Source: Silanimonas sp021297925 (GTDB lineage: Bacteria > Pseudomonadota > Gammaproteobacteria > Xanthomonadales > Xanthomonadaceae). Taken from it: a DNA stretch of 64,000 bases. Position 1 is the first letter of the stretch; each line of letters begins with the position of its first letter. Location of the stretch: NCBI GenBank assembly GCA_027532825.1, contig JAPZTL010000002.1, positions 62,001-126,000 of the forward strand. Reading direction: 5' to 3'. A program made the position numbers and the translations under genes. Shown here in pieces: positions 24,652 through 32,293 of the stretch. Under the pieces are notes generated by a model. It worked only from the letters and a program-made list of their open reading frames with translations. It had not been told where the DNA came from and searched no databases.

Positions 24652-25368
24652 ATGGGGCAGGCGGTGGACCGGCAGGTGCTCAAGCGTTCCATCCAGTCGC
24701 GGATGCAGGCGCTCAAGCGGGTGTTCGCGCCCGATCGGCCGGGCAACGGATCGCCCTCGCTGGCGGTCCTGCGTCGCTGGCAGTCGGAGCGACTCGAGGC
24801 CAGCTTCGCCGATGTCCTCGAGGATCCGGTCATGCACCGGGCCGGCCGCTTCTTCCTGAGCGACCTCTACGGCGACCAGGATTTCAGCGGCCGGGATCGC
24901 GACGTCGAGAAGATCATGCCGGTCATGGTCCATCTGCTGCCGGACAGCCTGCTGGTCGCCGCGCGGGACGCGATCGGCCTCCACGCCCTGAGCCACGCCC
25001 TCGACCTCCGGATGGTGGCGGCCATGGAGGCCCGGCGCTGGCGGCGGCTGGACCAGGATCGCTACGGCATGGTGTACCGCGACTGCGGATTGCCCCGAGT
25101 CCGGGCCCGCCAGATCGCGCTCATCGTCGCCGTCGGGCGGAACCTCGACGCGGCGGTCCGTCGCCATGGCGTGCATCGGATCCTGAAGGCGTCCCGTTTG
25201 CCGGCCCGTGCCGCGGGCCTGTCCGAGCTCCAGGGATTCCTCGAGCGCGGTTTCGACGCGTTCGAGCGGCTCGGCGGGGCGGATCGCTTTCTCGAACGCA
25301 TCCGGTGGGGCGAGATGGAGGCAAGCCGTCGGCTTTTCGCTGCCGATCCGTCACCCTTCCGGCCCTGA
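24652..25368 (+). CDS. conserved hypothetical with FFLxxLYG motif
   Basis: This 238-residue basic protein is predicted to be mainly helical and has no signal peptide. The segment FFLSDLYGDQDF (residues 67-78) resembles the FFLEELYG motif used to name an uncharacterised proteobacterial family common in Xanthomonads. The start at 24652 is chosen because upstream codons overlap the divergent patatin gene. It stands between patatin and the PHA-system protein gene, so a role in granule or lipid handling is possible but not shown. Confidence 0.7.
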   Translation: MGQAVDRQVLKRSIQSRMQALKRVFAPDRPGNGSPSLAVLRRWQSERLEASFADVLEDPVMHRAGRFFLSDLYGDQDFSGRDRDVEKIMPVMVHLLPDSLLVAARDAIGLHALSHALDLRMVAAMEARRWRRLDQDRYGMVYRDCGLPRVRARQIALIVAVGRNLDAAVRRHGVHRILKASRLPARAAGLSELQGFLERGFDAFERLGGADRFLERIRWGEMEASRRLFAADPSPFRP

Positions 25369-25384
25369 ACCGCCGACGAGTCGG

Positions 25385-25660
25385 TCAGCGGAACTGCTCG
25401 TCGATGACGCGGTGGATCTCGCGCTCGACGGCGGGCTTGATCGCGAACAGGAAGAACCCGAGCCGCGCGTTGACCTGCACGGCCTTCGCCGTGACCGCGA
25501 TCGTCCCGTGGACGCCAGTTCGCTCGAAGTGCAGCGTGTTGCCTCGCCATCCATAGGTCATGTCGAAGCGCTCCGCGATCGCTTCGGCGATGCGCTCCAC
25601 TTTCGCCTTCGCGTCCTTCAACGACAGCGCGTGGTCGCGCCGGATGTCGATCTCGCTCAT
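25385..25660 (-). CDS. polyhydroxyalkanoic acid system family protein
   Basis: This 91-residue protein begins MSEIDIRRDHALSLKDAKAK and ends AIKPAVEREIHRVIDEQF. The short alpha-beta pattern (helix KVERIAEAIAERF, strands TYGWRGNTLHFERTG and GTIAVTAKAVQVNARLGFFL) matches the small proteins found beside PHA granule genes (PHA_gran_rgn family). Molecular function is unknown. Its presence strengthens the reading of 17.8-25.7 kb as a granule-related district, although no PHA synthase is in the window. Confidence 0.82.
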   Translation of the reverse strand: MSEIDIRRDHALSLKDAKAKVERIAEAIAERFDMTYGWRGNTLHFERTGVHGTIAVTAKAVQVNARLGFFLFAIKPAVEREIHRVIDEQFR

Positions 25661-25751
25661 CGGGGTCCTCCTCGGTCTTGCGATTCTGCGCGAGCGCGGC
25701 ACGCCCGGCCAGCCGCGGCGCTGTGCTACCGTTCGCCGCCATGGAGGCGCA

Positions 25752-26546
25752 ATGCGACTGACGTTCCCGAACGGCGAGCACGCCGCCGTACTGATCGACC
25801 AAGGACAGGTTGGCATCGGCAGCGCCATCGGCGGTGGCACGGTGGTCGCCATCCCGGGCCTCGCCCCCCTGCATGCGGTGTTCGCTTGTGGCCGGCGCGG
25901 CCGGTGGATGACCGTCCCCGAAGACGCAAGGGTGGTCCTGAACGCCCGGACCGTGCGACGCCTCGCCTGGATTCGTCCGGGGGACCTCGTGTGCCTCGGC
26001 AGCGTGCAGGTGCGGATCGAGTCCGACGCGCCGCCGCCGTCGCCCGCGGCAGCCGGTCCTGGGGTCGAGGTGCCGCCGCGCCACGTGCTCCGCGGCCTCA
26101 ACGGCTCGTGGTTCGGGTGCTGCCTGCCCTTGGCCGCCAGCCCGGTGGTGGTCGGGCGCGGGGTCGTCGCCGATCTGCGCCTCGATGCTGCCGGGGTTCT
26201 TGACGCGCACGCCCGGTTCGAGGCGGTCGACGGTCGCTGGACGGTGCGCGCCTCGGCGGGCGCGCCGCTCCGGGTCAACGGCCATGCGGTCTCCGCCGCC
26301 GTGCTGCAGTCCGGTGACCAGATCGAGCTCGGGGAGCAGCGATTGCTGCTCGAGTCTCCCGGCGCCACCGCCCACACCGCTCCGACGATGTCCGCCGCCG
26401 CCCCGCAGGCTGCCGCGCCGTGGCCGGCCGCCGACGCGCCCGTCCCGCCCGCCAAGGACCTGTCCGGCGTGTACCTGCTGATCGCGGCCGCGGCGGCGCT
26501 GGCTGCCGCATTGACCGCGTTCTTTGTCTACGCGCCCCAAGCCTGA
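25752..26546 (+). CDS. tandem FHA-like protein with C-terminal membrane anchor
   Basis: This 264-residue protein has two forkhead-associated-like modules. The first (about 1-92) is degenerate but keeps a GIGSAIGGGT start and LHAVF. The second (about 115-205) has VVVGRGVVADLRLDAAGV, HARF, the LRVNGHAV strand and LQSGDQIELGEQRLLLE, a recognisable FHA beta-sandwich. The canonical S-x-x-H is reduced to DAHA, so phosphothreonine binding is uncertain. One TM helix ends the protein (SGVYLLIAAAAALAAALTAF), so the FHA part should be cytoplasmic. The GGAG at 25743-25746 fits the ATG at 25752. No kinase is encoded nearby. Confidence 0.75.
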   Translation: MRLTFPNGEHAAVLIDQGQVGIGSAIGGGTVVAIPGLAPLHAVFACGRRGRWMTVPEDARVVLNARTVRRLAWIRPGDLVCLGSVQVRIESDAPPPSPAAAGPGVEVPPRHVLRGLNGSWFGCCLPLAASPVVVGRGVVADLRLDAAGVLDAHARFEAVDGRWTVRASAGAPLRVNGHAVSAAVLQSGDQIELGEQRLLLESPGATAHTAPTMSAAAPQAAAPWPAADAPVPPAKDLSGVYLLIAAAAALAAALTAFFVYAPQA

Positions 26547-26657
26547 GTCGATCCGTCCCAACGGGCATTTCGAGATTCGACTCTAATTCCCTTGCCTACT
26601 GTCGACGGATTGTCGACGCGTGCTAGCGTCGTTCTTTCGTCCATGGGAGGTGTGGTG

Positions 26658-27743
26658 ATGTCGCGGGGATTCAATTTCAGTGCCGGTCCGGCCGTGCTTC
26701 CGGAGCCGGTGCTGCGCCGGGCGCAGGCCGAGCTGCTCGAGTGGGGCGGTGAACGCGCCTCGGTGATGGAGGTGTCGCACCGCGGCAAGGCGTTCATCGC
26801 CGTCGCCGAGAAGGCCGAGGCCGATCTCCGCAAACTGATGGGCATCACCGACGATTACGCCGTGCTGTTCCTGCAGGGCGGCGCCACCACGCACTTCGCC
26901 CTGCTGCCGATGAACCTCGCCGCGCCCGGCCAGCGCGCGGACTACCTGGTCACCGGCGCCTGGAGCAAGAAGGCCGCCAGCGAGGCCAAGCCGCATGCGG
27001 CGGTGAGCGTCATCGCCGATACCGCCGCATCGACGTACACCACGTTACCGGCGCCGGGCAGCTACGCGATCGATCCGTCGGCCGCCTACGTGCACCTCGT
27101 GGCCAACGAGACCATCCACGGCGTCGAGTTTCCCGATGCCATCGCCTCCGGCGACGTGCCGCTGGTCGCCGATTTCAGCTCCTCGATCCTGTCGCGTCCG
27201 ATCGACGTCTCGAAGTACGGCGTCATCTACGCCGGCGCGCAGAAGAACATCGGCCCCTCGGGCCTCGTGGTCATGGTGATCCGCAAGGACCTGCTGGAGC
27301 GCGCAGGCCAGCCGCGCGCCAAGATCCTCAGCTACAAGGCCCACGCCGAGCAGGGTTCGATGCTCAACACCCCGCCGACCTTCAGCTGGTACCTCGCCGG
27401 CCTGGTGTTCGAGTGGATGCTGGAGCAGGGTGGCTTGGCCGCCTTCGAAGCCAACAACCGCCGCAAGGCCGAGGCGCTTTATGCGGCCATCGACGGCAGT
27501 GGCGGCTTCTACCGCAACCCGGTGGCGGTCGACGCGCGCTCGCTGATGAACGTGCCTTTCATGCTGAAGGACGCCGCGCTCGACGCCGCTTTCCTGAAGG
27601 AGTCGGAGGCCGCGGGCCTGCTGGCGCTGAAGGGCCATCGCGACCTCGGCGGCATGCGCGCGTCGATCTACAACGCGCTGCCCTACGAGGCCGTCGCCGC
27701 CCTTGTCGACTTCATGACCGATTTCCGGACGCGGCACGGGTGA
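26658..27743 (+). CDS. serC: phosphoserine aminotransferase
   Basis: This PLP enzyme of serine synthesis converts 3-phosphohydroxypyruvate and glutamate to phosphoserine; it also serves pyridoxine synthesis. The start at 26658 follows GGGAGGTG and gives 361 residues beginning MSRGFNFSAGPAVLPEPVL. The PLP-binding lysine is in GVIYAGAQKNIGPSG. LLYNTPPTFSWY-type C-terminal motifs are present as MLNTPPTFSWYLAGLVFEW. It heads the serC-pheA-hisC-aroA-cmk-rpsA gene order known from pseudomonads and xanthomonads. pheA follows three bases after the stop. Just upstream the octamer TGTCGACG occurs twice, 12 bases apart, with no clear promoter. Confidence 0.97.
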   Translation: MSRGFNFSAGPAVLPEPVLRRAQAELLEWGGERASVMEVSHRGKAFIAVAEKAEADLRKLMGITDDYAVLFLQGGATTHFALLPMNLAAPGQRADYLVTGAWSKKAASEAKPHAAVSVIADTAASTYTTLPAPGSYAIDPSAAYVHLVANETIHGVEFPDAIASGDVPLVADFSSSILSRPIDVSKYGVIYAGAQKNIGPSGLVVMVIRKDLLERAGQPRAKILSYKAHAEQGSMLNTPPTFSWYLAGLVFEWMLEQGGLAAFEANNRRKAEALYAAIDGSGGFYRNPVAVDARSLMNVPFMLKDAALDAAFLKESEAAGLLALKGHRDLGGMRASIYNALPYEAVAALVDFMTDFRTRHG

Positions 27744-27746
27744 GCC

Positions 27747-28865
27747 ATGGCCGATGATTCCCAAACCCCGCCGGCCGGCGAGGGGGCTCCGCTCGACCTT
27801 TCCCAGGTGCGCACGCGCATCGACGGCATCGACGTCCAGATCCAGGAGCTGATCGCCGAGCGCGCGCGTTGGGCCCAGCAGGTGGGCCGGGCCAAGGGGC
27901 CCCTGAAGGCCGCCGTCGACTATTACCGGCCCGAACGCGAGGCGCAGGTCCTGCGCCGCGTGATCGACCGCAACGAGGGGCCGCTCGCGGACGAGGTGCT
28001 GGTGCGCCTGTTCCGCGAGATCATGTCGGCCTGCCTCGCCCAGCAGGAGCCGCTGAAAGTCGGCTACCTCGGGCCGGAGGGCACCTTCTCGCAGCAGGCC
28101 GTCCACAAGCACTTCGGCCATTCGGCCAAGGGCCTGCCGCTGGCCAGCATCGAAGAGGTGTTTCAGGAGGTCGACGCCGGCAATGCCGATTTCGGCGTGG
28201 TGCCGGTCGAGAACTCGGGGCAGGGCACCATCCAGTCGACGCTGGACATGTTCCTGACGTCCCAGCTGAAGATCTGCGGCGAGGTCGAACTCGGCATCCA
28301 CCAGTACCTGCTTGGACGCACCGGCCGCATCGAGGACATCGAGCGCGTCTATGCGCACCCGCAGTCGCTCGCCCAATGCAAGGCGTGGCTGCGGAGCAAC
28401 CTGCCGCGAGCCGAACTGGTCCCGACCCCGAGCAATGCCGACGCGGCCCGCCGCGCCCGCAATGCCGACGACGCGGCCGCGCTGGCCGGCGAGTCCGCCG
28501 GCCACGTCTACGGCCTCAAGACCATCGCGGGGCCGGCCAACGACCGCGCCGACAACACCACGCGCTTCCTCGTGCTCGGCCGCGAACTGCTGCCGACCTG
28601 CGGACACGACCGCACGTCGCTGCTGGTCTTCGTCAACGACCAGCCCGGCGCGCTGTTCGGCATCCTCAAGCCCTTCGCCGATGCCGGACTGTCGCTGAAC
28701 CGCATCGAGTCGCGCCCCGCCCACACCCGGCGCTGGGAGTACGCCTTCTTCATCGATGTTTCCGGCCACGTGGACCAGCCGGAGATGCAGGCGGCGCTGC
28801 AGCACCTCGGGGCGTACGCCTCGACGGTGAAGATCCTTGGCAGCTACCCGGTGGCGGTGCTCTGA
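27747..28865 (+). CDS. pheA: bifunctional chorismate mutase / prephenate dehydratase (P-protein)
   Basis: This 372-residue enzyme of phenylalanine synthesis has three parts. The chorismate mutase domain (about 15-100) has VRTRIDGIDVQIQELIAERA and the RVIDRNEGPL segment. The prephenate dehydratase domain (about 108-285) has GYLGPEGTFSQQA, VPVENSGQGTIQSTLD and the NDRADNTTRFLVLG catalytic Thr region. A C-terminal ACT domain (about 300-370) with SLNRIESRP mediates feedback by phenylalanine. Its last base overlaps the hisC start (TGATG). Confidence 0.97.
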   Translation: MADDSQTPPAGEGAPLDLSQVRTRIDGIDVQIQELIAERARWAQQVGRAKGPLKAAVDYYRPEREAQVLRRVIDRNEGPLADEVLVRLFREIMSACLAQQEPLKVGYLGPEGTFSQQAVHKHFGHSAKGLPLASIEEVFQEVDAGNADFGVVPVENSGQGTIQSTLDMFLTSQLKICGEVELGIHQYLLGRTGRIEDIERVYAHPQSLAQCKAWLRSNLPRAELVPTPSNADAARRARNADDAAALAGESAGHVYGLKTIAGPANDRADNTTRFLVLGRELLPTCGHDRTSLLVFVNDQPGALFGILKPFADAGLSLNRIESRPAHTRRWEYAFFIDVSGHVDQPEMQAALQHLGAYASTVKILGSYPVAVL

Positions 28866-30031
28866 TGGGGCGCGATTTCGGCGCCCTGGCCAGCCCGGGC
28901 ATCCGAGGTCTCGCCAGCTACGATCCGGGCCACGACATCGTGGCCCTGCGGAACAAGGCCGGTGAGCAGGGCCTGCTCGAGCTGGGCGGCAACGAGAGCG
29001 CCTGGGGGGCCAGCCTGCTGGCGATGGCGGCCCTGCGTTCCGAACTGCAGACCCTGGAGCTGTATCCCGACCCGCGTGGCGGCGTGCTCAAGCACGCGCT
29101 GGCCGAGGCCTTCGGGGTGCCCCGCGAGCACCTCCTGCTCGGGAACGGCACGCATGAACTGCTGATGCAGATCGCCCAGGTCTTCGCTGGGCCGGAGCGC
29201 CCGGTGCTGGTGTCGCGCTACTGCTTCGCCGTGTACCCGCTGGCGGCCCAGGCCGCGAACGCCCGGCTCGACGTGGTCGAGGCCCTGCCCAAGGACCACC
29301 CCAGCCAGCCTCGCGGTCACGACATCGACGCGATGATCGCCGCCCTGACGCCGGCCCACGGCCTGGTGATGCTGGCCAACCCCAACAACCCGACCGGCAC
29401 TTGGCTGACCACCGACCAGATCGAGCGCCTGCTGCAGGCGGCCGGGCCGGACACGCTGGTGGTGCTGGACGAGGCCTACGGCGAGTTCCTCGCCCTGCCG
29501 GGTTGTGAATCGGCTTTAAGTTTGTTGTCTAAGTATCCGAATCTACTGGTGACTCGCACCTTTTCGAAGTTGCACGGCCTCGCCGCGCTTCGCGTGGGGG
29601 TGCTGGTGGCCGACCCCGGTGTGGTCGCCGTCATGGAGCGCGTCCGGGAGAGCTTCAACGTCAACAGCCCCGGCCTCGCCGCCGCGGCCGCGGCGCTGAA
29701 GGACGAGGCGCACATCGCCACCGTGCTCCACGAGACGGCGGGCAACCGCGAGGCGCTGGCCATCGAGCTGAAGGCGCGGGGCTGGTTCGTCCACCCGTCG
29801 CAGACCAACTTCCTGCTGGTCGACTTCGGTACGCCGGAGGCCGCCGCCGCCATCGACCGCGGCCTTCTGGCCCGCGACATCGTCGTGAGGCCCATGCGCG
29901 GCTACGGCCTGCCGCAGTGCCTTCGCATCACCGTGGGCAAGGTCGAGCAGAACGCCCGGCTGTTGAAGGCGCTGGATGCCGTGATGGCCGAAGCCGGCCT
30001 GTCGGCGCCCGGCGCGGGAGCTTCCGCATGA
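28865..30031 (+). CDS. hisC: histidinol-phosphate aminotransferase family enzyme
   Basis: This 388-residue fold-type I PLP aminotransferase has the motifs LGGNESAWG, ANPNNPTGTW, VLDEAYGEF and the PLP-lysine region TRTFSKLHGLAALRVG. Placement between pheA and aroA, away from the his operon, is typical of hisC2-like genes. Those may serve aromatic amino acid transamination as well as histidine synthesis; the split cannot be read from the sequence. Codons 213-236 (about 29501-29571) include TTA, CTA, AGT, TTG and TCT, rare in this gene's GC-rich background, directly before the active-site lysine. It overlaps aroA by four bases (ATGA). Confidence 0.93.
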   Translation: MGRDFGALASPGIRGLASYDPGHDIVALRNKAGEQGLLELGGNESAWGASLLAMAALRSELQTLELYPDPRGGVLKHALAEAFGVPREHLLLGNGTHELLMQIAQVFAGPERPVLVSRYCFAVYPLAAQAANARLDVVEALPKDHPSQPRGHDIDAMIAALTPAHGLVMLANPNNPTGTWLTTDQIERLLQAAGPDTLVVLDEAYGEFLALPGCESALSLLSKYPNLLVTRTFSKLHGLAALRVGVLVADPGVVAVMERVRESFNVNSPGLAAAAAALKDEAHIATVLHETAGNREALAIELKARGWFVHPSQTNFLLVDFGTPEAAAAIDRGLLARDIVVRPMRGYGLPQCLRITVGKVEQNARLLKALDAVMAEAGLSAPGAGASA

Positions 30032-31386
30032 GCGGCGGCAGCGCGGCGTGGATCGCTGCCGCGGGCCGTCCGCTGACCGGGCGGCTCCGCGTCCCCGGTG
30101 ACAAGTCCGTGTCACACCGCTCGGTGATGCTCGGGGCGCTGGCAGAGGGCGTCACTCGCATCACTGGCTTCCTCGAGGGCGAGGACACCATCGCCACTGC
30201 GGCCATCCTGCAACGCCTCGGCGTCCGCATCGAGGCATCCGGCGAGGGCGAGCGCATCGTCCATGGCGTCGGTCTGCAGGGCCTGCGGCCTGCAAAAGGT
30301 CCGCTCGATTGCGGCAACGCCGGCACCGGCATGCGGCTTTTGGCGGGCCTGTTGGCTGGCCAGGCCTTCGAGAGCGTGCTGGTCGGCGATGCGTCCCTGA
30401 GCAAGCGGCCGATGCGCCGGGTCATCGACCCGCTGGCACGGATGGGCGCGCGGATCGACAGCGATGGCGGCCTGCCTCCGCTTCGAATCCACGCGAAGAA
30501 TGTGTTGCAAGGCATTGATTACGAATGCCCTGTCGCCAGTGCGCAGGTGAAGTCGGCCATCCTGCTGGCTGGCCTGTACGCCAGTGGACCGACCACCGTC
30601 CGCGAGCCGCATCCGACCCGCGACTACACCGAGCGGATGCTGTCGGCCTTCGGTGCGGACATCGATTTCGCGCCCGGTGTCGCCACCCTGCGCCCCGGTC
30701 GGGCGCTCAGGGCCACCTCGGTCGACGTCCCGGCCGACTTCAGTTCGGCCGCCTTCTTCCTCGTGGCGGCCAGCGTCATCCCCGGTTCGCACCTGGTGCT
30801 CGAGCGGGTCGGCGTGAACCCCCGCCGCACCGGCTTGCTCGAGGCCCTGCGCCTGATGGGGGCGGATCTCACGGTTCGCCCAGCGGGCGAGCAGGGCGGC
30901 GAGCCGGTGGCCGACATCGAGGTCCGTGCCGCCCGCCTGCGTGGCGCGGCGATCCCGGAAGCGCTGGTCCCGGACATGATCGACGAGTTCCCGGCCCTGT
31001 TCACCGCCGCGGCGCTCGCCGAAGGCACGACCGTCGTCAGCGGTGCGGCCGAGCTGCGGGTGAAGGAGTCCGACCGCATCGCGGTGATGGCAGCGGGCCT
31101 TCGTGCGCTCGGGGCGGTCATCGACGAAACCCCCGACGGCGCGGTGATCACCGGCAGCGGGTTCACCGCGAACGCCGTCTCGACGCCCAGCGAGTCGCGA
31201 ACCGGGCGACTCCGCGGCGGGCAGGCCGACAGCCGCGGCGACCACCGCATCGCGATGAGCCTTGCCATCGCCGCGCAGTGTGCGTGCGGCGAGGTGCGGA
31301 TCGACGACGTCGCCAATGTGGCGACCTCCTTCCCCGGCTTCGACCGGCTGGCGCGTGGCGTCGGGTTCGGGCTGCGACTCGCGTAG
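30028..31386 (+). CDS. aroA: 3-phosphoshikimate 1-carboxyvinyltransferase (EPSP synthase), class II-like
   Basis: This 452-residue enzyme joins shikimate-3-phosphate and PEP in the chorismate pathway. The start at 30028 overlaps the hisC stop. Motifs are PGDKSVSHRSVMLGALAEG, DCGNAGTGMRLLAGLLA, RPMRRVIDPLARMGARI, CPVASAQVKSAILLAGL, EPHPTRDYTERML and DHRIAMSLAIAA. The ASAQVKSA and RDYTERML forms fit class II (CP4/Bacillus-like) EPSP synthases rather than the E. coli class I form. The loop reads NAGTG, without the Ala found in CP4. A short AT-richer codon patch lies at 30482-30525. Confidence 0.96.
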   Translation: MSGGSAAWIAAAGRPLTGRLRVPGDKSVSHRSVMLGALAEGVTRITGFLEGEDTIATAAILQRLGVRIEASGEGERIVHGVGLQGLRPAKGPLDCGNAGTGMRLLAGLLAGQAFESVLVGDASLSKRPMRRVIDPLARMGARIDSDGGLPPLRIHAKNVLQGIDYECPVASAQVKSAILLAGLYASGPTTVREPHPTRDYTERMLSAFGADIDFAPGVATLRPGRALRATSVDVPADFSSAAFFLVAASVIPGSHLVLERVGVNPRRTGLLEALRLMGADLTVRPAGEQGGEPVADIEVRAARLRGAAIPEALVPDMIDEFPALFTAAALAEGTTVVSGAAELRVKESDRIAVMAAGLRALGAVIDETPDGAVITGSGFTANAVSTPSESRTGRLRGGQADSRGDHRIAMSLAIAAQCACGEVRIDDVANVATSFPGFDRLARGVGFGLRLA

Positions 31387-31399
31387 ACTGCGGCCCCGC

Positions 31400-32122
31400 A
31401 TGAGCCCATCGACCGCCCGCGGCACCGCCCCCCTCCACGCGACCGGCGTCCCGGTCCTGACCATCGACGGCCCCTCGGGCTCCGGAAAGGGGACGGTCAG
31501 CCGCCTTGTCGCGCAGGCCCTCGGTTGGCACTACCTCGATTCGGGGGCCTTGTACCGGGCCGTCGGGCTGGCCGCCGCGTGGGAGCAGATCGACCTCTCC
31601 GATGCCGAGGCCGTGGCGGCCTGTGCCTCGCGCACCGTCATCCGCTTCGATGGCGACGGCGAGGGCGAGCCGAAGGTCTGGGTGAACGGCAAGGACGCGA
31701 CCCACCAGCTGCGCATGGAAACCGCCGGTGCCGCGGCCTCCGCGATCGCCGCGCATCCGCCTGTTCGCAGCGCGTTGACCGATCTTCAGCGCAGTTTCCG
31801 CTCTGATCCTGGCTTGGTGGCGGATGGGCGCGACATGGGCACGGTCATCTTCCCGGACGCCCGCTTCAAGGTCTTCCTGACCGCCAGCGCCGAAGAGCGC
31901 GCTCATCGGCGGCATAAGCAGTTGAAGGAAAAGGGAGTTTCTGTTAATTTCGACAGCCTTCTGCACGAAATCTCGGCTCGCGACGAACGCGATGCCAGCC
32001 GTGCGGTGGCGCCCCTGAAACCCGCATCCGATGCGCTTTTCCTGGATTCCACCGGTCGGTCGATCGGCGAGGTGGTCCAGCATGTGCTGGCGCTCGTTCC
32101 CGAATCGATGCGACGGCCGTAG
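31400..32122 (+). CDS. cmk: cytidylate kinase
   Basis: This 240-residue kinase phosphorylates CMP/dCMP with ATP. The P-loop is TIDGPSGSGKGTVSRL. Downstream are YLDSGALYRA, the DGRDMGTVIFPDA core and ARDERDASRAVAPLKPA with the LID arginines. The start at 31400 precedes a ~17-residue N-terminal extension before the P-loop domain, with no clear Shine-Dalgarno sequence. It follows aroA by 13 bases and precedes rpsA, the common cmk-rpsA pairing. Codons around 31917-31960 (AAGGAAAAGGGAGTTTCTGTT) are AT-richer than the rest. Confidence 0.96.
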   Translation: MSPSTARGTAPLHATGVPVLTIDGPSGSGKGTVSRLVAQALGWHYLDSGALYRAVGLAAAWEQIDLSDAEAVAACASRTVIRFDGDGEGEPKVWVNGKDATHQLRMETAGAAASAIAAHPPVRSALTDLQRSFRSDPGLVADGRDMGTVIFPDARFKVFLTASAEERAHRRHKQLKEKGVSVNFDSLLHEISARDERDASRAVAPLKPASDALFLDSTGRSIGEVVQHVLALVPESMRRP

Positions 32123-32293
32123 TCGTCCGGCTCCGGCACCGGCGGCGCTTTCGTCGTTCCGCGATCCGTCAGAAGAACCGCTCCGGCGCGCATCCCGCAC
32201 GCCGGTTTCCCCACGCATCGCAAGATGCATTGCAGGTGGGCGCGTCGCGCAGGAATGCGGACGAAAGCCTGATGTCCAACCAGAGAAACTCCA

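Noticed and set aside
26580..26640. Promoter of serC from the TGTCGACG repeats
   Set aside because: No -35/-10 pair with proper spacing could be assigned; only the repeat is noted.
32123..32293. A defined promoter or riboswitch in the rpsA leader
   Set aside because: TTGCAG with a poor -10 (GGAATG) and one small GCAA hairpin were seen, but neither is convincing enough to list separately.
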